Positions 39,251 through 51,206 are shown, counted from the stretch's first letter. The stretch is DNA of 64,000 bases from Candidatus Woesearchaeota archaeon (GCA_018661705.1 JABJHR010000014.1:62001-126000), one strand, 5' to 3'. The notes: generated by a model not told the origin, from the sequence alone. Translations and numbers: made by a program.

Positions 39251-40396
39251 ATGATTACAATTAAAGCACCAGGTAAATTAATGTTAGCAGGAGAATGGGC
39301 TGTTTTAGAGACTGGTAAGCCAAGCATTGTTGCTGCTGTTGATAAGTATGTAGAATGTTCAATCGAAGAAACTAATTCTTCATCCATACAAATTCCAGGG
39401 ATGGAAAAAATAGAATTTGTTTTTGAAAAAGATAAATTAAGATTTAGAAAAATCTTAACTTCTGGTGAAAAAGAAAAATTATTATTTGCAAAAAACACAA
39501 TTGAAGTTTTCTTAACTTTCATGGAAGAAAATGCAAATCCAATTGAAAGTTTCAATATTAAAACAAAAAACCACAATACAACCATTACAATTCCAAACGG
39601 TAGTGACTCTGAAGGAACTGAAAAAAAGATAGGTTTTGGTAGTAGTGCCGCTACTTGCGTTGCAATTGGAACTGCAATTATGAAAAGTTACGATTATGAC
39701 GTCACTGAAGAAAAACACAAAGAAATTATTTTCAAGCTTGCAAGTATTGCGCATTTTACTGCCCAAGAATTTAGAGGAAGTTGTTTTGATGTAGCGGCCT
39801 CAACATATGGTGGAGTTATAATATACAAAGCGTTTAATGGACTTTGGCTAAAAAATGAAATAAAAAGAAAAGTTTCATTAACAGAAATCTTAAATGGCGA
39901 CTGGCCGCATTTGAAGATAAAACCAATAACACTCCCAGAAAATCTTAAAATATTGTGTTGTTACACTTCTACTTCTGCAGACACTAGAAAGATGATTGCG
40001 AAAATGGAAAAATTCAGAGAAAATAATTATGATGAATACATGGAACTAATAGATGAGTTTGAAGAAGCTGTTAACTCAATAATTGATGCACTTGGATTTG
40101 GTAATCCAAATGAGATCAAAATGATGTGGCACAAAAATCAATCATGTCTTAAAGAGCTTGACGAGAAAAGCAAGATTGGAATTCTAACGCCAGAACTTAA
40201 AAAACTAATTGAAATCGCAAATAAACATGACTGCGTTGGTAAAATAAGTGGTGCAGGTGGTGGTGATTCAGGAATTGCAATCTGTTTTAATGAAGAAAAC
40301 TGTAAAAAAATAAAAAAAGAATGGAAAGAATCTAAACTTTACTTAATAGATATTAAAATAAGTGAAAATAAAATAATAAATGAAAAAGAAGAATAA
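39251..40396 (+). CDS. Phosphomevalonate kinase (bacterial/eukaryotic GHMP type)
   Basis: MITIKAPGKLMLAGEWAVLETGKPSIVAAVDKYV, KIGFGSSAATCVAIGTA, KISGAGGGDSGIAICF. Confidence 0.85.
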   Translation: MITIKAPGKLMLAGEWAVLETGKPSIVAAVDKYVECSIEETNSSSIQIPGMEKIEFVFEKDKLRFRKILTSGEKEKLLFAKNTIEVFLTFMEENANPIESFNIKTKNHNTTITIPNGSDSEGTEKKIGFGSSAATCVAIGTAIMKSYDYDVTEEKHKEIIFKLASIAHFTAQEFRGSCFDVAASTYGGVIIYKAFNGLWLKNEIKRKVSLTEILNGDWPHLKIKPITLPENLKILCCYTSTSADTRKMIAKMEKFRENNYDEYMELIDEFEEAVNSIIDALGFGNPNEIKMMWHKNQSCLKELDEKSKIGILTPELKKLIEIANKHDCVGKISGAGGGDSGIAICFNEENCKKIKKEWKESKLYLIDIKISENKIINEKEE

Positions 40397-40399
40397 AAT

Positions 40400-40675
40400 T
40401 TACTTTACAACTTTCTTAAACTTAGCTAAAAAGTCACTATTTTTCTTTTCAAGTCTTTTACAAGCATCTTGAAGAATTTTTTGTGGAGCTTTACCTGTTG
40501 ATTCAACCGTAATTCTTGGAATTCCAACTTGTGGGTGTTCAATATGATAACCACCAACTTTAGTATCTTTATCATTCCAAATTTCCTTTTTTAAGGCATT
40601 ACACATAGCATGACCTTCTCCTTTTAATTCAACTACAAGAGTTTTTTTTGATGATTCAATAACATTTATTTCCAT
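40400..40675 (-). CDS. rpoL: DNA-directed RNA polymerase subunit L (Rpb11-like)
   Basis: LVVELKGEGHAMCNALKKEIWNDKDTKVGGYHIEHPQVGIPRITVES. Confidence 0.93.
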   Translation of the reverse strand: MEINVIESSKKTLVVELKGEGHAMCNALKKEIWNDKDTKVGGYHIEHPQVGIPRITVESTGKAPQKILQDACKRLEKKNSDFLAKFKKVVK

Positions 40676-40768
40676 TTTACCACCTGTGATTATGATCTAA
40701 GAAACATATAGGTCATTTATAAAGTTTATCATCGTTTGGAGTTTATAGAGTGGAAAAAGATAAAGTAG

Positions 40769-40908
40769 CAAAAAACAACAACAATGGCACAGACGGACTT
40801 CCTGAAAATATGAAATTTTCAGGCCTTCAAATTAAAATTTGAAGTTATCCAAAAGTCCTATTCGCCTCAAGCAAGCTTTCGGCTCATCTGGCCTTGTTGT
40901 TTTTTGTA
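40769..40908 (+). repeat. Family A structured repeat, copy A4 (expanded)
   Basis: ATGGCACAGAC-GGACTT[CCTGAAAAT..ATTTTCAGG][CTTCAAAT..ATTTGAAG]..AAGTCC-TATTC-GCC-TCAAGCAAGCTTTC-GGC-TCATCTGGCCTTGTTGTTTTTTGTAT. Confidence 0.85.
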
Positions 40909-40927
40909 TTAAAATTAAGAATTAAAA

Positions 40928-40966
40928 CACTTTTCAACACTGGCGGATGCTTCTTTTTTTCACTTA
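40928..40966 (-). repeat. Half-unit H abutting A4
   Basis: Reverse complement CTAAGTGAAAAAAAGAAGCATCCGCCAGTGTTGAAAAGT. Confidence 0.7.
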
Positions 40967-41011
40967 GATTTGACCTATAAAACTAAAGATTAACACATAA
41001 GAAAAAACAAT

Positions 41012-41089
41012 GACCTTCATGTTACGCCAACTTTTGCTGCCTTAGCATTTTGTTACTTGCGACATTGCCTAAATTTTAACATGAAGGTC
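41012..41089. repeat. Perfect 13-bp inverted repeat enclosing a 52-nt loop
   Basis: GACCTTCATGTTA (41012-41024) / TAACATGAAGGTC (41077-41089). Confidence 0.85.
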
Positions 41090-41307
41090 CTGCTTTGGTT
41101 TTCACCAACACCTCGATTTCCCGAAACTATACAAACATACCCAATAGGGGAAGGGTATACGATTTTGTATACTAAGATACAAGTCATATTTAAATGTTTT
41201 GATTTAACACACAAAACAAGAATTAAGAACCACCAAAAAGTAATAAATAGGGAAAATAATAAAAAGAACTAGCAATACCCATACAATATTACATAAAAAA
41301 CAATAAA

Positions 41308-42273
41308 ATGAAATTAATATACAACAAAATATTCCTTGAACATGAAACAGGAACACATCCAGAAAACAAAGCAAGATTATTAGCGTTCCAAGGAATTGAA
41401 GAAACTCCTTTATCTGAAATTCCAAATGGTGAACAATTTCTTAGATTAGTTCATGGTAGAAGACATATAAGAAGAGTACAAGAAGCAAGTGTTAATGAAA
41501 TTCCTTTTGATTTAGACACTTTAGCATCTATTGGAAGCTATGAAGCAGCATATTATGCAGTAGGAGCAACCTTAAAAGCAGCACAACAAGGGGATTTTGC
41601 ATTAGTAAGACCACCCGGCCATCATGCAACTGCAGACAAAGCAATGGGTTTTTGTTTGTTTAACAATATGGCTGTTGTTGCAGCATATCTAAAAAAACAA
41701 GGTAAAAGAGTAGCTATTCTCGACATAGATGGACATTTTGGAAATGGAACATACGATATTTTTGAAAAAAACAAAGATGTTTTTTATTTTTCTTGCCATG
41801 AATTCCCAAATTTTCCAGGATCAGGAGATACTGAGGATATTGGAAAAGGAAAAGCAAAAGGCACAAAAATTTCAATGCCCCTTCCATATGACTCTGGAGA
41901 TGACATTTTCCTCGACAGCATTAAAACAGCGTTACCATTTATCAAAGAATTTAATCCAGATATAATTGGAATCTCAGCAGGATTTGATGGACACCATGCA
42001 GATCCTCTTCTTTCATTAAGATACAGCGCAATCGGATACCATGAAGTTGGAAAATTACTAAAAGAAGAATTTACTAGTCAAGGAATTCCTGTGTTTGCAA
42101 CATTAGAAGGGGGTTATAATGTAGAATATCTTCCAAGATGCGCAAATAATTTTGTTGCAGGAATTAATGGACAAACTGCAAGTTATCAAGAAGCTTCAAC
42201 AATCTCTGCAACAAATATAAAAGAAATGTACGAAGCCAGAAAACAAGAAGTTTTAAAAAGATTAAAGTCATGA
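41308..42273 (+). CDS. Histone deacetylase / acetylpolyamine amidohydrolase family
   Basis: ALVRPPGHHATADKAMGFCLFNNMAVVAAYLKKQGKRVAILDIDGHFGNGTYDIF. Confidence 0.92.
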   Translation: MKLIYNKIFLEHETGTHPENKARLLAFQGIEETPLSEIPNGEQFLRLVHGRRHIRRVQEASVNEIPFDLDTLASIGSYEAAYYAVGATLKAAQQGDFALVRPPGHHATADKAMGFCLFNNMAVVAAYLKKQGKRVAILDIDGHFGNGTYDIFEKNKDVFYFSCHEFPNFPGSGDTEDIGKGKAKGTKISMPLPYDSGDDIFLDSIKTALPFIKEFNPDIIGISAGFDGHHADPLLSLRYSAIGYHEVGKLLKEEFTSQGIPVFATLEGGYNVEYLPRCANNFVAGINGQTASYQEASTISATNIKEMYEARKQEVLKRLKS

Positions 42274-42323
42274 GAATTCTTAGAGATAATAATTAATTAA
42301 AATATCAAATTAGAGGTGAAACA

Positions 42324-42755
42324 ATGAAAAAGTCATTAATAATTATTATTATATTGTTAAATACAATATTAATTTCTGCAGAAGAACTTACAAAAGAAGA
42401 AGTATGGGAACAAGTACAGGATTTCAAAGGACAAAAAGTTTTTGCACCACTAGACAAGTATTATAGTAATGAAATTGCAAATGTTGTTTTCTTAGATACT
42501 GAAGAAAGGATTTATGGAATTCTAGAAGATGGAGAACTAACAACAGTAGAACTAGGAGAACATGAAGATCCAACAATGGTTGTAGAAATTGATTCCTTTA
42601 ACACAATTAATAGTATATTAAACAGCGAGAACCCAATTGATCAATTTGTCGAGGAAAAAGACGACAAAACAATTATATTCAAACCACAAGGATTTATTAA
42701 AAAAGCAAAATATTATGTTGCAATCGCAGCATTGAAAGTCTTTGGTTGGTTTTAG
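42324..42755 (+). CDS. Secreted hypothetical protein
   Basis: Signal peptide MKKSLIIIIILLNTILISA. Confidence 0.6.
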   Translation: MKKSLIIIIILLNTILISAEELTKEEVWEQVQDFKGQKVFAPLDKYYSNEIANVVFLDTEERIYGILEDGELTTVELGEHEDPTMVVEIDSFNTINSILNSENPIDQFVEEKDDKTIIFKPQGFIKKAKYYVAIAALKVFGWF

Positions 42756-42799
42756 ATTTTTTTTAATTAGATAGCAGAATAATAATTAAACAATAAAAA

Positions 42800-43429
42800 T
42801 CACATCTTAAAAAACTTCCAACACCCAACACTTATTCTTTCAATTTTCTTTTTATGAAATTTCATTGATGCCCTAAGTGGAAAATTAAATTCATGAATTA
42901 ATTTAGAATTAATTTTATGATCCCTAGATAACGCAGAAATAAAATCCTTAGAAGTTGTCTTATGAAAACTATAAATAGTAGAAGCAATTGTAAATGCTTT
43001 TTCTAAAAATTGTTTGTCAACATGCTTTTCTCGTGTACCAAAAGGAGGATTTTGAATAACAACATCTGCTTTAACTTGTACATGATACTCCTTATTAATC
43101 TCCTCAACATTCTTATTTAATAGTTTATATTTTCTAACAGGAATTTCAAGATCTGCAATATTTTGTGCCAGTATTTCCAAAGCTTCCTTGTCAATATCAA
43201 TAAAATAAACAAATCTCGCACCTAATAAAATTGCTCCAAGTCCCAAAATACCAGTTCCACAACCAAGATCTACAACTATTTTGTTTTCTATATTTCCTTG
43301 CATGTAAGCATCCCAAAGAACAGTAGCAGCGACCTCACTATCAGTAGGATATTGCTCAAGTTTTGTTTTTGCATTGGAAAAAACCAATAACTTACTCAAT
43401 TGTACAGATAGTCCTGATTTTGAAACCAT
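42800..43429 (-). CDS. METTL5-like rRNA adenine N6-methyltransferase
   Basis: LEQYPTDSEVAATVLWDAYMQGNIENKIVVDLGCGTGILGLGAILLGA, catalytic NPPF in VIQNPPFGTREKHVD, FPLRASMKFHKKK; start likely at the internal ATG 43429 rather than 43669. Confidence 0.88.
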   Translation of the reverse strand: MVSKSGLSVQLSKLLVFSNAKTKLEQYPTDSEVAATVLWDAYMQGNIENKIVVDLGCGTGILGLGAILLGARFVYFIDIDKEALEILAQNIADLEIPVRKYKLLNKNVEEINKEYHVQVKADVVIQNPPFGTREKHVDKQFLEKAFTIASTIYSFHKTTSKDFISALSRDHKINSKLIHEFNFPLRASMKFHKKKIERISVGCWKFFKM

Positions 43430-43744
43430 GTGAAACCAAAAACATGCAGACATTAAATATTTTGTGGCATTAATCATGATAAGAACCATGATATCATAAA
43501 AATCTGTCATGAGTGTTAAACCCCATACAAAAATTCTTGATGAAATTTTTGTGCATAACTGTGTATGGTTTTCTATCACCAGTATATAATATAGTAAACT
43601 AAGTACAATATGAATAGCGAAACCTTTATAAACAACCTCAAATCTTTCAAGATTGCTTAATTCAAGCATCTATCCTCTCCCAAAATTCTCTTTTTAATCA
43701 AAGAGTCAATGTGAGTGCTTTATACTCAAAATAAAGTATGATTT

Positions 43745-45411
<1,667 letters not shown>

Positions 45412-45422
45412 ATTTTTTATTC

Positions 45423-45529
45423 GGGCTTGTAGCTCAGTCTGGTAGAGCACCGCCCTTGCAAGTTTAAGTAAGTGCAATTGCTTTACCAAAGACAGGCGGG
45501 GGCCTCGGGTTCGAATCCCGACGAGTCCA
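45423..45529 (+). tRNA. tRNA-Ala(UGC) with anticodon-loop intron (about 45461-45493)
   Basis: GGGCTTG/CGAGTCC acceptor, D-stem GCTC/GAGC, anticodon stem CCGCC/GGCGG, T-arm TCGGG-TTCGAAT-CCCGA. Confidence 0.93.
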
Positions 45530-45596
45530 TTTAACATTAATTTGTTAAATATTTGCTCAATATTCTTAATATTGGGTGAAGGTCAAATCAGTTTAT

Positions 45597-48562
45597 GATA
45601 ATGAGACCATGCATAGGGGATACATACTTCACGTTATTAGGTGGATAGTTTGGCTCAGTAAGATGAAGAAGGACGTGACAAGCTACGAAATGTCTCGGCG
45701 AGGTGCAGGTAACCGTTGAACCGAGAATCTCCGAATGTGACTTCACTTTGAATCTGTAAAGATGAGTAACGCAGGGAATTGAAACATCTTAGTACCTGCA
45801 GGAAAAGAAATCAAAAGAGATGCTGTTATTAAGGGCGACTGAAAGCAGCACAAGGCAAACTGAATCCTTTGCAGTAATGTAAAGGAGATGTGGTGTGGCC
45901 ATCGTTATAAACCATTTTTGTGAATTGAAGTTTTCTGGAAAGTCATACCATAGAGGGTGAAAGTCCCGTAAGTAAAACAAAGATGGTTTTAGGTGGTACC
46001 TCGAGTAGTATTCATCGGATATTGAATATGAATGTGGGAGTATCAACTTCCAACCTTAAATACTCACTGAGTCCGATAGCAAAGGAGTACCGTGAGGGAA
46101 AACTGAAAAGAACCCTTAACAGGGAGTTAAAAGAACTTGAAACCTAATAACTATAGCAAGGTAGGGCTCTACGGAGTTCTGCCGTGCGTTTAGAATAACG
46201 TACCAGGGAGTAAATCTATGTGGCGAAGATAATCTTATACAAGAGTATCTATAGCGAAAGCAAAACCTTGCAGATTCGAGAAGGGGGGTACTAACCTGCC
46301 TTAAGTCACATGGATCTGACCCGAAGCGGGACGATCTATCCTTGAATAAGATGAAATGTAGGTCAAACTGCATGGAGGTCTGAAGGAGTGCTACGTGCAA
46401 GTGCTTCTCTAATTTGAGGTTAGGGGTGAAAAGCCAATCGAGTTCCGTGATAGCTGGTTCCTACCAAAGTTGGCCAAAGTCAAGCCTTGAGTCAGATAGC
46501 ATAGACGGTAGAGCTACGGATTGGGGGCTCAGGGGAAGAAATTCCTCGGTTCCTTGTCCAACTCCGAATGTTTATGCATCGTAGCTCAGGAGACGCGTAT
46601 ACGGGGTAAGCTTGTATACGGAGAGGGGAACAACCCAGACTATAGTTAAGGCCCCTAAACGCTAACTAAGTGTTAACGGGTGAAGAGTGTTCATTCACAC
46701 AGACAGCAAGGAGGTTGGCTTAGAAGCAGCCACCCTATAATAAGTGCGTAACAGCTTACTTGTCAAGTGGATGAGCCTCGAAAATGGACGGGGCTAAGTT
46801 AGCTGCCGATACTATAGACCATCTAAAAGATGAGTGGTAGGTAGGCGTTCTGGTTGGGCAGAAGGTTTTACAAGAGTAAGACTGGACCGATTAGAAATGA
46901 AAATCCTGGTGGTAGTAGGATCTTAGCAGAGTGAGAATCTCTGTCACCGAAAGGGCAAGGGTTCCTTGACAATGTCGATCAATCAAGGGTTAGTTAATCC
47001 TAACTGTTCTCATAACTTGAGAAACGGGAAAGGGAAACAGGTTAATATTCCTGTACTATTAAAGTAAACGTGGTAACACAAGTTTAATTCCTGACGCTTT
47101 TGGTTAGGCTAACACAAATTATCTTTTGTGCTAATTAGAATAAATTAATGGAGTATCATAACGATGAGAAATTAATTAAGTCTAAGAATGGTGCTCTTTG
47201 AGCATTTAGCTGATACCATGAGCCCATGAAAAGGGAATTGAAAATGATCTTTAATATTTATACCCAGAACCAGCACTGGTGCCCCTAGGTGAGAAGCCTA
47301 AGGTGTGAAGGTTTAATCTGACTAAGGGAATTCGGCAAATTAGCCCCGTGCCTTTGGTATAAGGGGTTCCTGTAATTGTTTCTGTATAGAGGCGATTGTA
47401 GGATGCAAATATTAGGGTGGTCCGACTGTTTAACAAAAACATAGCTTTCTGCTAGCCTGTAAAGGTGTGTACAGAAGGTGAAGTCTGCCCAGTGCCCGTA
47501 CTTTAAACTCCTTTTCAAGGGAGCTAAGAGCGGGTAAACGGCGGGAGTAACTATAACTCTCTTAAGGTAGCGAAATGCCTTGCCGTTTGAATGACGGCTT
47601 GCATGAATGGCTTAACGAGATCACCGCTGTCCCTAGTCAGAATCCTCCGAACACCCTTTTCTGGTGCAAAGGCCAGAGATTTCCAGTGGGAAGTGAAGAC
47701 CCCGTGAAACTTTACTGTAGCCTGTAATTGTGATGTGAGTTTTGTTGTATAGCGTAGATGGGAGTTGTTATGTTCTGGTCGCCAGATCAGGAATAGACGT
47801 CAGTGAAACACCATCCATCAAAACTTATGTTGCTAACTAGCTCAAAGCTAGGACAGTTATAGGTGGACAGTTTGGCTGGGGTGGCACCCTGCTGAAATTG
47901 TATCAGTAGGGCCCAATGGTTAGCTCAAGTCGGTCAGAAATCGACTGGAGAGTGCAAGGGCAAAAGCTAGCCTGATTGGATCTTCACTAATTCAAGATCT
48001 AAAAACGAAAGTTTGGCCTAGCGAACTCCTATACCTCATTGATGGAGGTTAGGAATGACAAAAAAGTTACTCCGGGGATAACAGAGTTGTCGCGCCCGAG
48101 AGCTCATATTCATGTTTGCACTTGCAAATATGATAGAGTAAATCGACGGCGCGGTTTGCTACATCGATGTCGGCTCTTCCTATCCTGGTCGTGCAGAAGC
48201 GACCAAGGGTGCGGGTGTTCACCGATTAAAAGGGATCGTGAGCTGGGTTCAGAACGCTGTGAGGCAGTTTGTTTAATATCTACTGGAAATGTTGGAAATT
48301 TGAAAGGAAGAATCTTCTAGTACGAGAGGAACGAAGGTTCGGAGCCACTGGTCCACCGGTTATCTGATAAGGTAAGCCGGGCAGCTACGCTCTAGAGGAT
48401 AAGTACTGAAAGCATCTAAGTACGAAACCTTCCTTGAAAAGAAATTTCTTGAACTCTCATAAAAGATGAGGTTAATGGATACGGTGTGTAAGTACCAAGG
48501 TAACGAGGTATTTAGCATGCGTACCCCAATCGTTCATACTTGTATCCCCTATTATGGTTATC
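45597..48562 (+). other. 23S rRNA precursor processing stem
   Basis: GATAATGAGACCATGCATAGGGGATAC (45597-45623) pairs with GTATCCCCTATTATGGTTATC (48542-48562). Confidence 0.8.
45624..48541 (+). rRNA. 23S ribosomal RNA (ends approximate)
   Basis: GGTGGATAGTTTGGCTCAG near 5' end, TAACTATAACTCTCTTAAGGTAGCGAAATGCCTTGCC, CGGCTCTTCCTATCCTGG, AGTACGAGAGGAAC. Confidence 0.96.
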
Positions 48563-48790
48563 ATTTTTTTTTCTTTTTTAAAAAACTATAAGTCTAGCGT
48601 TAGCTATATTATTAACCACGTTTTATAGAAAAAATGTCTGAAAAAAATTCAACAGTTCCAAATATTTTCCAATCTACTTATAAATAAATTGTAGTATTTC
48701 CGGAAAACCTTAACTTCCCCATATTATTCTCGAAAATTTTTCGGAAAAAGTTAAGAAAAATATATTAAGGCTACATCCCACTAAGTTTTT

Positions 48791-49207
48791 ATGAAAAAAA
48801 TACTTGTTATGAGAAAACCTGTTACATCAAGAAATAGAAAAACAAATTATAAGAATCTAATTGTATGGAAATTAGCATATAACTTAGTTTTAGATTTTTA
48901 TGATATTGCAGAGTCCCTTCCAGAGTATGAAGAAAGAAACATTGCAGACCAGATGAGAAGAGCTTCTACGTCACTTCCATTGAATATTGCAGAGGGTGCA
49001 AGTTCTTCATTCAAGAAAGTATTTTTTAGTCAATTAAATTATGCATATGGTTCTGCAAAAGAATTAGAGGTACTACTAATGTTATGCAGAGATCGCAAAT
49101 ATATTAGTTCTGAGCAGTTTTTAGAGTTAAACGAAAAACTTGATAAGTTTAGATGCTATACTTACAGATTAATGATGAGAATAGAAAAAGAGTTACTATA
49201 TAGATAA
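48791..49207 (+). CDS. Four-helix bundle protein, 23S rRNA intervening-sequence protein (IVP) family
   Basis: YKNLIVWKLAYNLVLDFYDIAESLPEYEERNIADQMRRASTSLPLNIAEGAS...FFSQLNYAYGSAKELEVLL. Confidence 0.9.
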   Translation: MKKILVMRKPVTSRNRKTNYKNLIVWKLAYNLVLDFYDIAESLPEYEERNIADQMRRASTSLPLNIAEGASSSFKKVFFSQLNYAYGSAKELEVLLMLCRDRKYISSEQFLELNEKLDKFRCYTYRLMMRIEKELLYR

Positions 49208-49283
49208 AAAAGTATGTGTCCCTGGTTAATAATTTTAGATTAACAAAAAAAAAGAATTAAAAAGCTCATTATAACAGTTAATA

Positions 49284-50369
49284 TTATTTCTTTTTATGCA
49301 ATTCAATTGTTTGTGTTGGGAATGCAAAATTAAGTCTTGCCTTGTTAAATCTGGTTAAGATCTCATGATTAATTTTATGTTTAGTTGTATATATTGTTTC
49401 CCAGTTTCCTTTTGCATCAATAAAATAGATTACTTTAATATTAAGTGAGAAATCAGCGAATTCATCAAAATAAACACTTGCATCTTTCACATTTACATTT
49501 TTATTCTTCTTCAGCACATCTTTAATTATTTGTATCCCTTTTTCAACTTGTGCAGGTTTTGTGTCGTATGTTAATCCTAGTGTAAACTTTATTTTTCTTG
49601 CAGGTTCTCTTGTTATGTTCTCGATAAAACCATCCGCAAATTTGGCATTAGGAATTGTAACTTGTGTTCCATCTAATGTTTTTAATTTAGTTGTTCTAAG
49701 ATCAATTTTTCTTATTGTCCCATCAAAACCACCAATTTTAATTCGATCTCCAATTCTAAATGGTTTATCTGTAAAAACAGCTACCCCACCAAATAAATTT
49801 GCTAAAAGATCTTTTGCTGCAAGGGCAAATGCTAATCCTCCTAGTCCAAGACCTGCTAAGATTGAGTTAATATTGTAACCAAATTTATCAAGAATCATTA
49901 AACCAGCAATAATTATAATAAAGATTCTTACTAACTTTCTAATAATTGGAACAAGATGATCATCAAGATCACTTTTTGTTTTTGTTGTTAATGGTAAAAG
50001 ATAATATTTAATAACATTATCTAAAAATCTAATCAATATCCAAGCAACACCTATAATAACTAAAACATGGGTAATACTACTGAATACCTTCAATGCTACT
50101 TCAGATAAATTCAAATAAGTGTATCCATAATAAAATCCAATAATTGAGATAAACCAAATAAATGGTGCACCAAATGCTTCTACTAACATATCATCAAATT
50201 TAGTTTCAGTTTTTGCTGCAAATTTATGCACAACATTTTTTATAATAAAATGTAATATTTTTCCTAATATTGCTGTTGCTAAAATAATACCCAAAAAGAG
50301 AACAAACCTCCAAACGGGTCTATTTAATATCTCTAACATGAGAATATTATTAATTATTTCCATTGACAT
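49284..50369 (-). CDS. MscS-family mechanosensitive ion channel
   Basis: LAGLGLGGLAFALAAKDLLANLFGGVAVFTDKPFRIGDRIKIGGFDGTIRKIDLRTTKLKTLDGTQVTIPNAKF. Confidence 0.93.
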   Translation of the reverse strand: MSMEIINNILMLEILNRPVWRFVLFLGIILATAILGKILHFIIKNVVHKFAAKTETKFDDMLVEAFGAPFIWFISIIGFYYGYTYLNLSEVALKVFSSITHVLVIIGVAWILIRFLDNVIKYYLLPLTTKTKSDLDDHLVPIIRKLVRIFIIIIAGLMILDKFGYNINSILAGLGLGGLAFALAAKDLLANLFGGVAVFTDKPFRIGDRIKIGGFDGTIRKIDLRTTKLKTLDGTQVTIPNAKFADGFIENITREPARKIKFTLGLTYDTKPAQVEKGIQIIKDVLKKNKNVNVKDASVYFDEFADFSLNIKVIYFIDAKGNWETIYTTKHKINHEILTRFNKARLNFAFPTQTIELHKKK

Positions 50370-50473
50370 GAATATTCCTAAGTATTAAGTGATATAAAAA
50401 GCTTCTGGTATTTTTAGTGTAACTTAATTATTAAAAAGTAATAAAACCTTGTTTTTTGAGAAATTTTATATAG

Positions 50474-51166
50474 TTGAAATACAACAAAACACAAGAGATG
50501 GTTAAAAAAAAGAAAAAAGGGGATAAAAAAGGTTTATTAAAGTATTCTGCACCTAATTTTTTAATTTGTAAAAGTGGTCCAGAACCTGAGTTTATATCTT
50601 TCTTAAGTGAAGTAAAAAATCGAGGTAAGCTTTTAGATGTTGGTTGTGGAATTGGTTTAGAATCAGATTATGCTCAGAAATTAGGTTTTGAAGTTGTTGC
50701 GATAGACAATAATTATTCTTGTATTAAAAAAGCAAAAGAAATTAATCATAGAGTTGATTTTAAGCAAATGGATATTTTTAATTTTGTTAAAAAAGTACCA
50801 AAAAATGAGTTTTCAGTTGTCCTTGATAGTAAGTTTAGTAATAGATTAACATTAGGACATCTCAAAAGATATTATAAAAATATTGCAAAAGCACTTCAAC
50901 ATAATGGGCTCATGTACTTACAAGTTTTATCTACAGAGGATACATATTGTAAAAAGCATTGTCCAAAAAGAAAGTGGACTAAAATTAAAGATGTTTATAT
51001 TAGATTTTTTTCTAAGAAGGAATTAATTAAATTATTAAGATTAACTGGGTTAAAAGTTGAACAATTCAAGATTGTTAAGCAGAAGTCAACAACTGGAGAA
51101 AACGAAGAGAGACAGGAAGAAACGTATTATGTGATTATTGCAAAACAAACAATAAAAAAATGGTAA
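50474..51166 (+). CDS. Class I SAM-dependent methyltransferase
   Basis: GKLLDVGCGIGLESDYAQKLGFEVVAIDNN. Confidence 0.85.
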   Translation: MKYNKTQEMVKKKKKGDKKGLLKYSAPNFLICKSGPEPEFISFLSEVKNRGKLLDVGCGIGLESDYAQKLGFEVVAIDNNYSCIKKAKEINHRVDFKQMDIFNFVKKVPKNEFSVVLDSKFSNRLTLGHLKRYYKNIAKALQHNGLMYLQVLSTEDTYCKKHCPKRKWTKIKDVYIRFFSKKELIKLLRLTGLKVEQFKIVKQKSTTGENEERQEETYYVIIAKQTIKKW

Positions 51167-51206
51167 TATTAATGCCAGAGTAAGAGATTATAGTTGAATT
51201 CTAATT

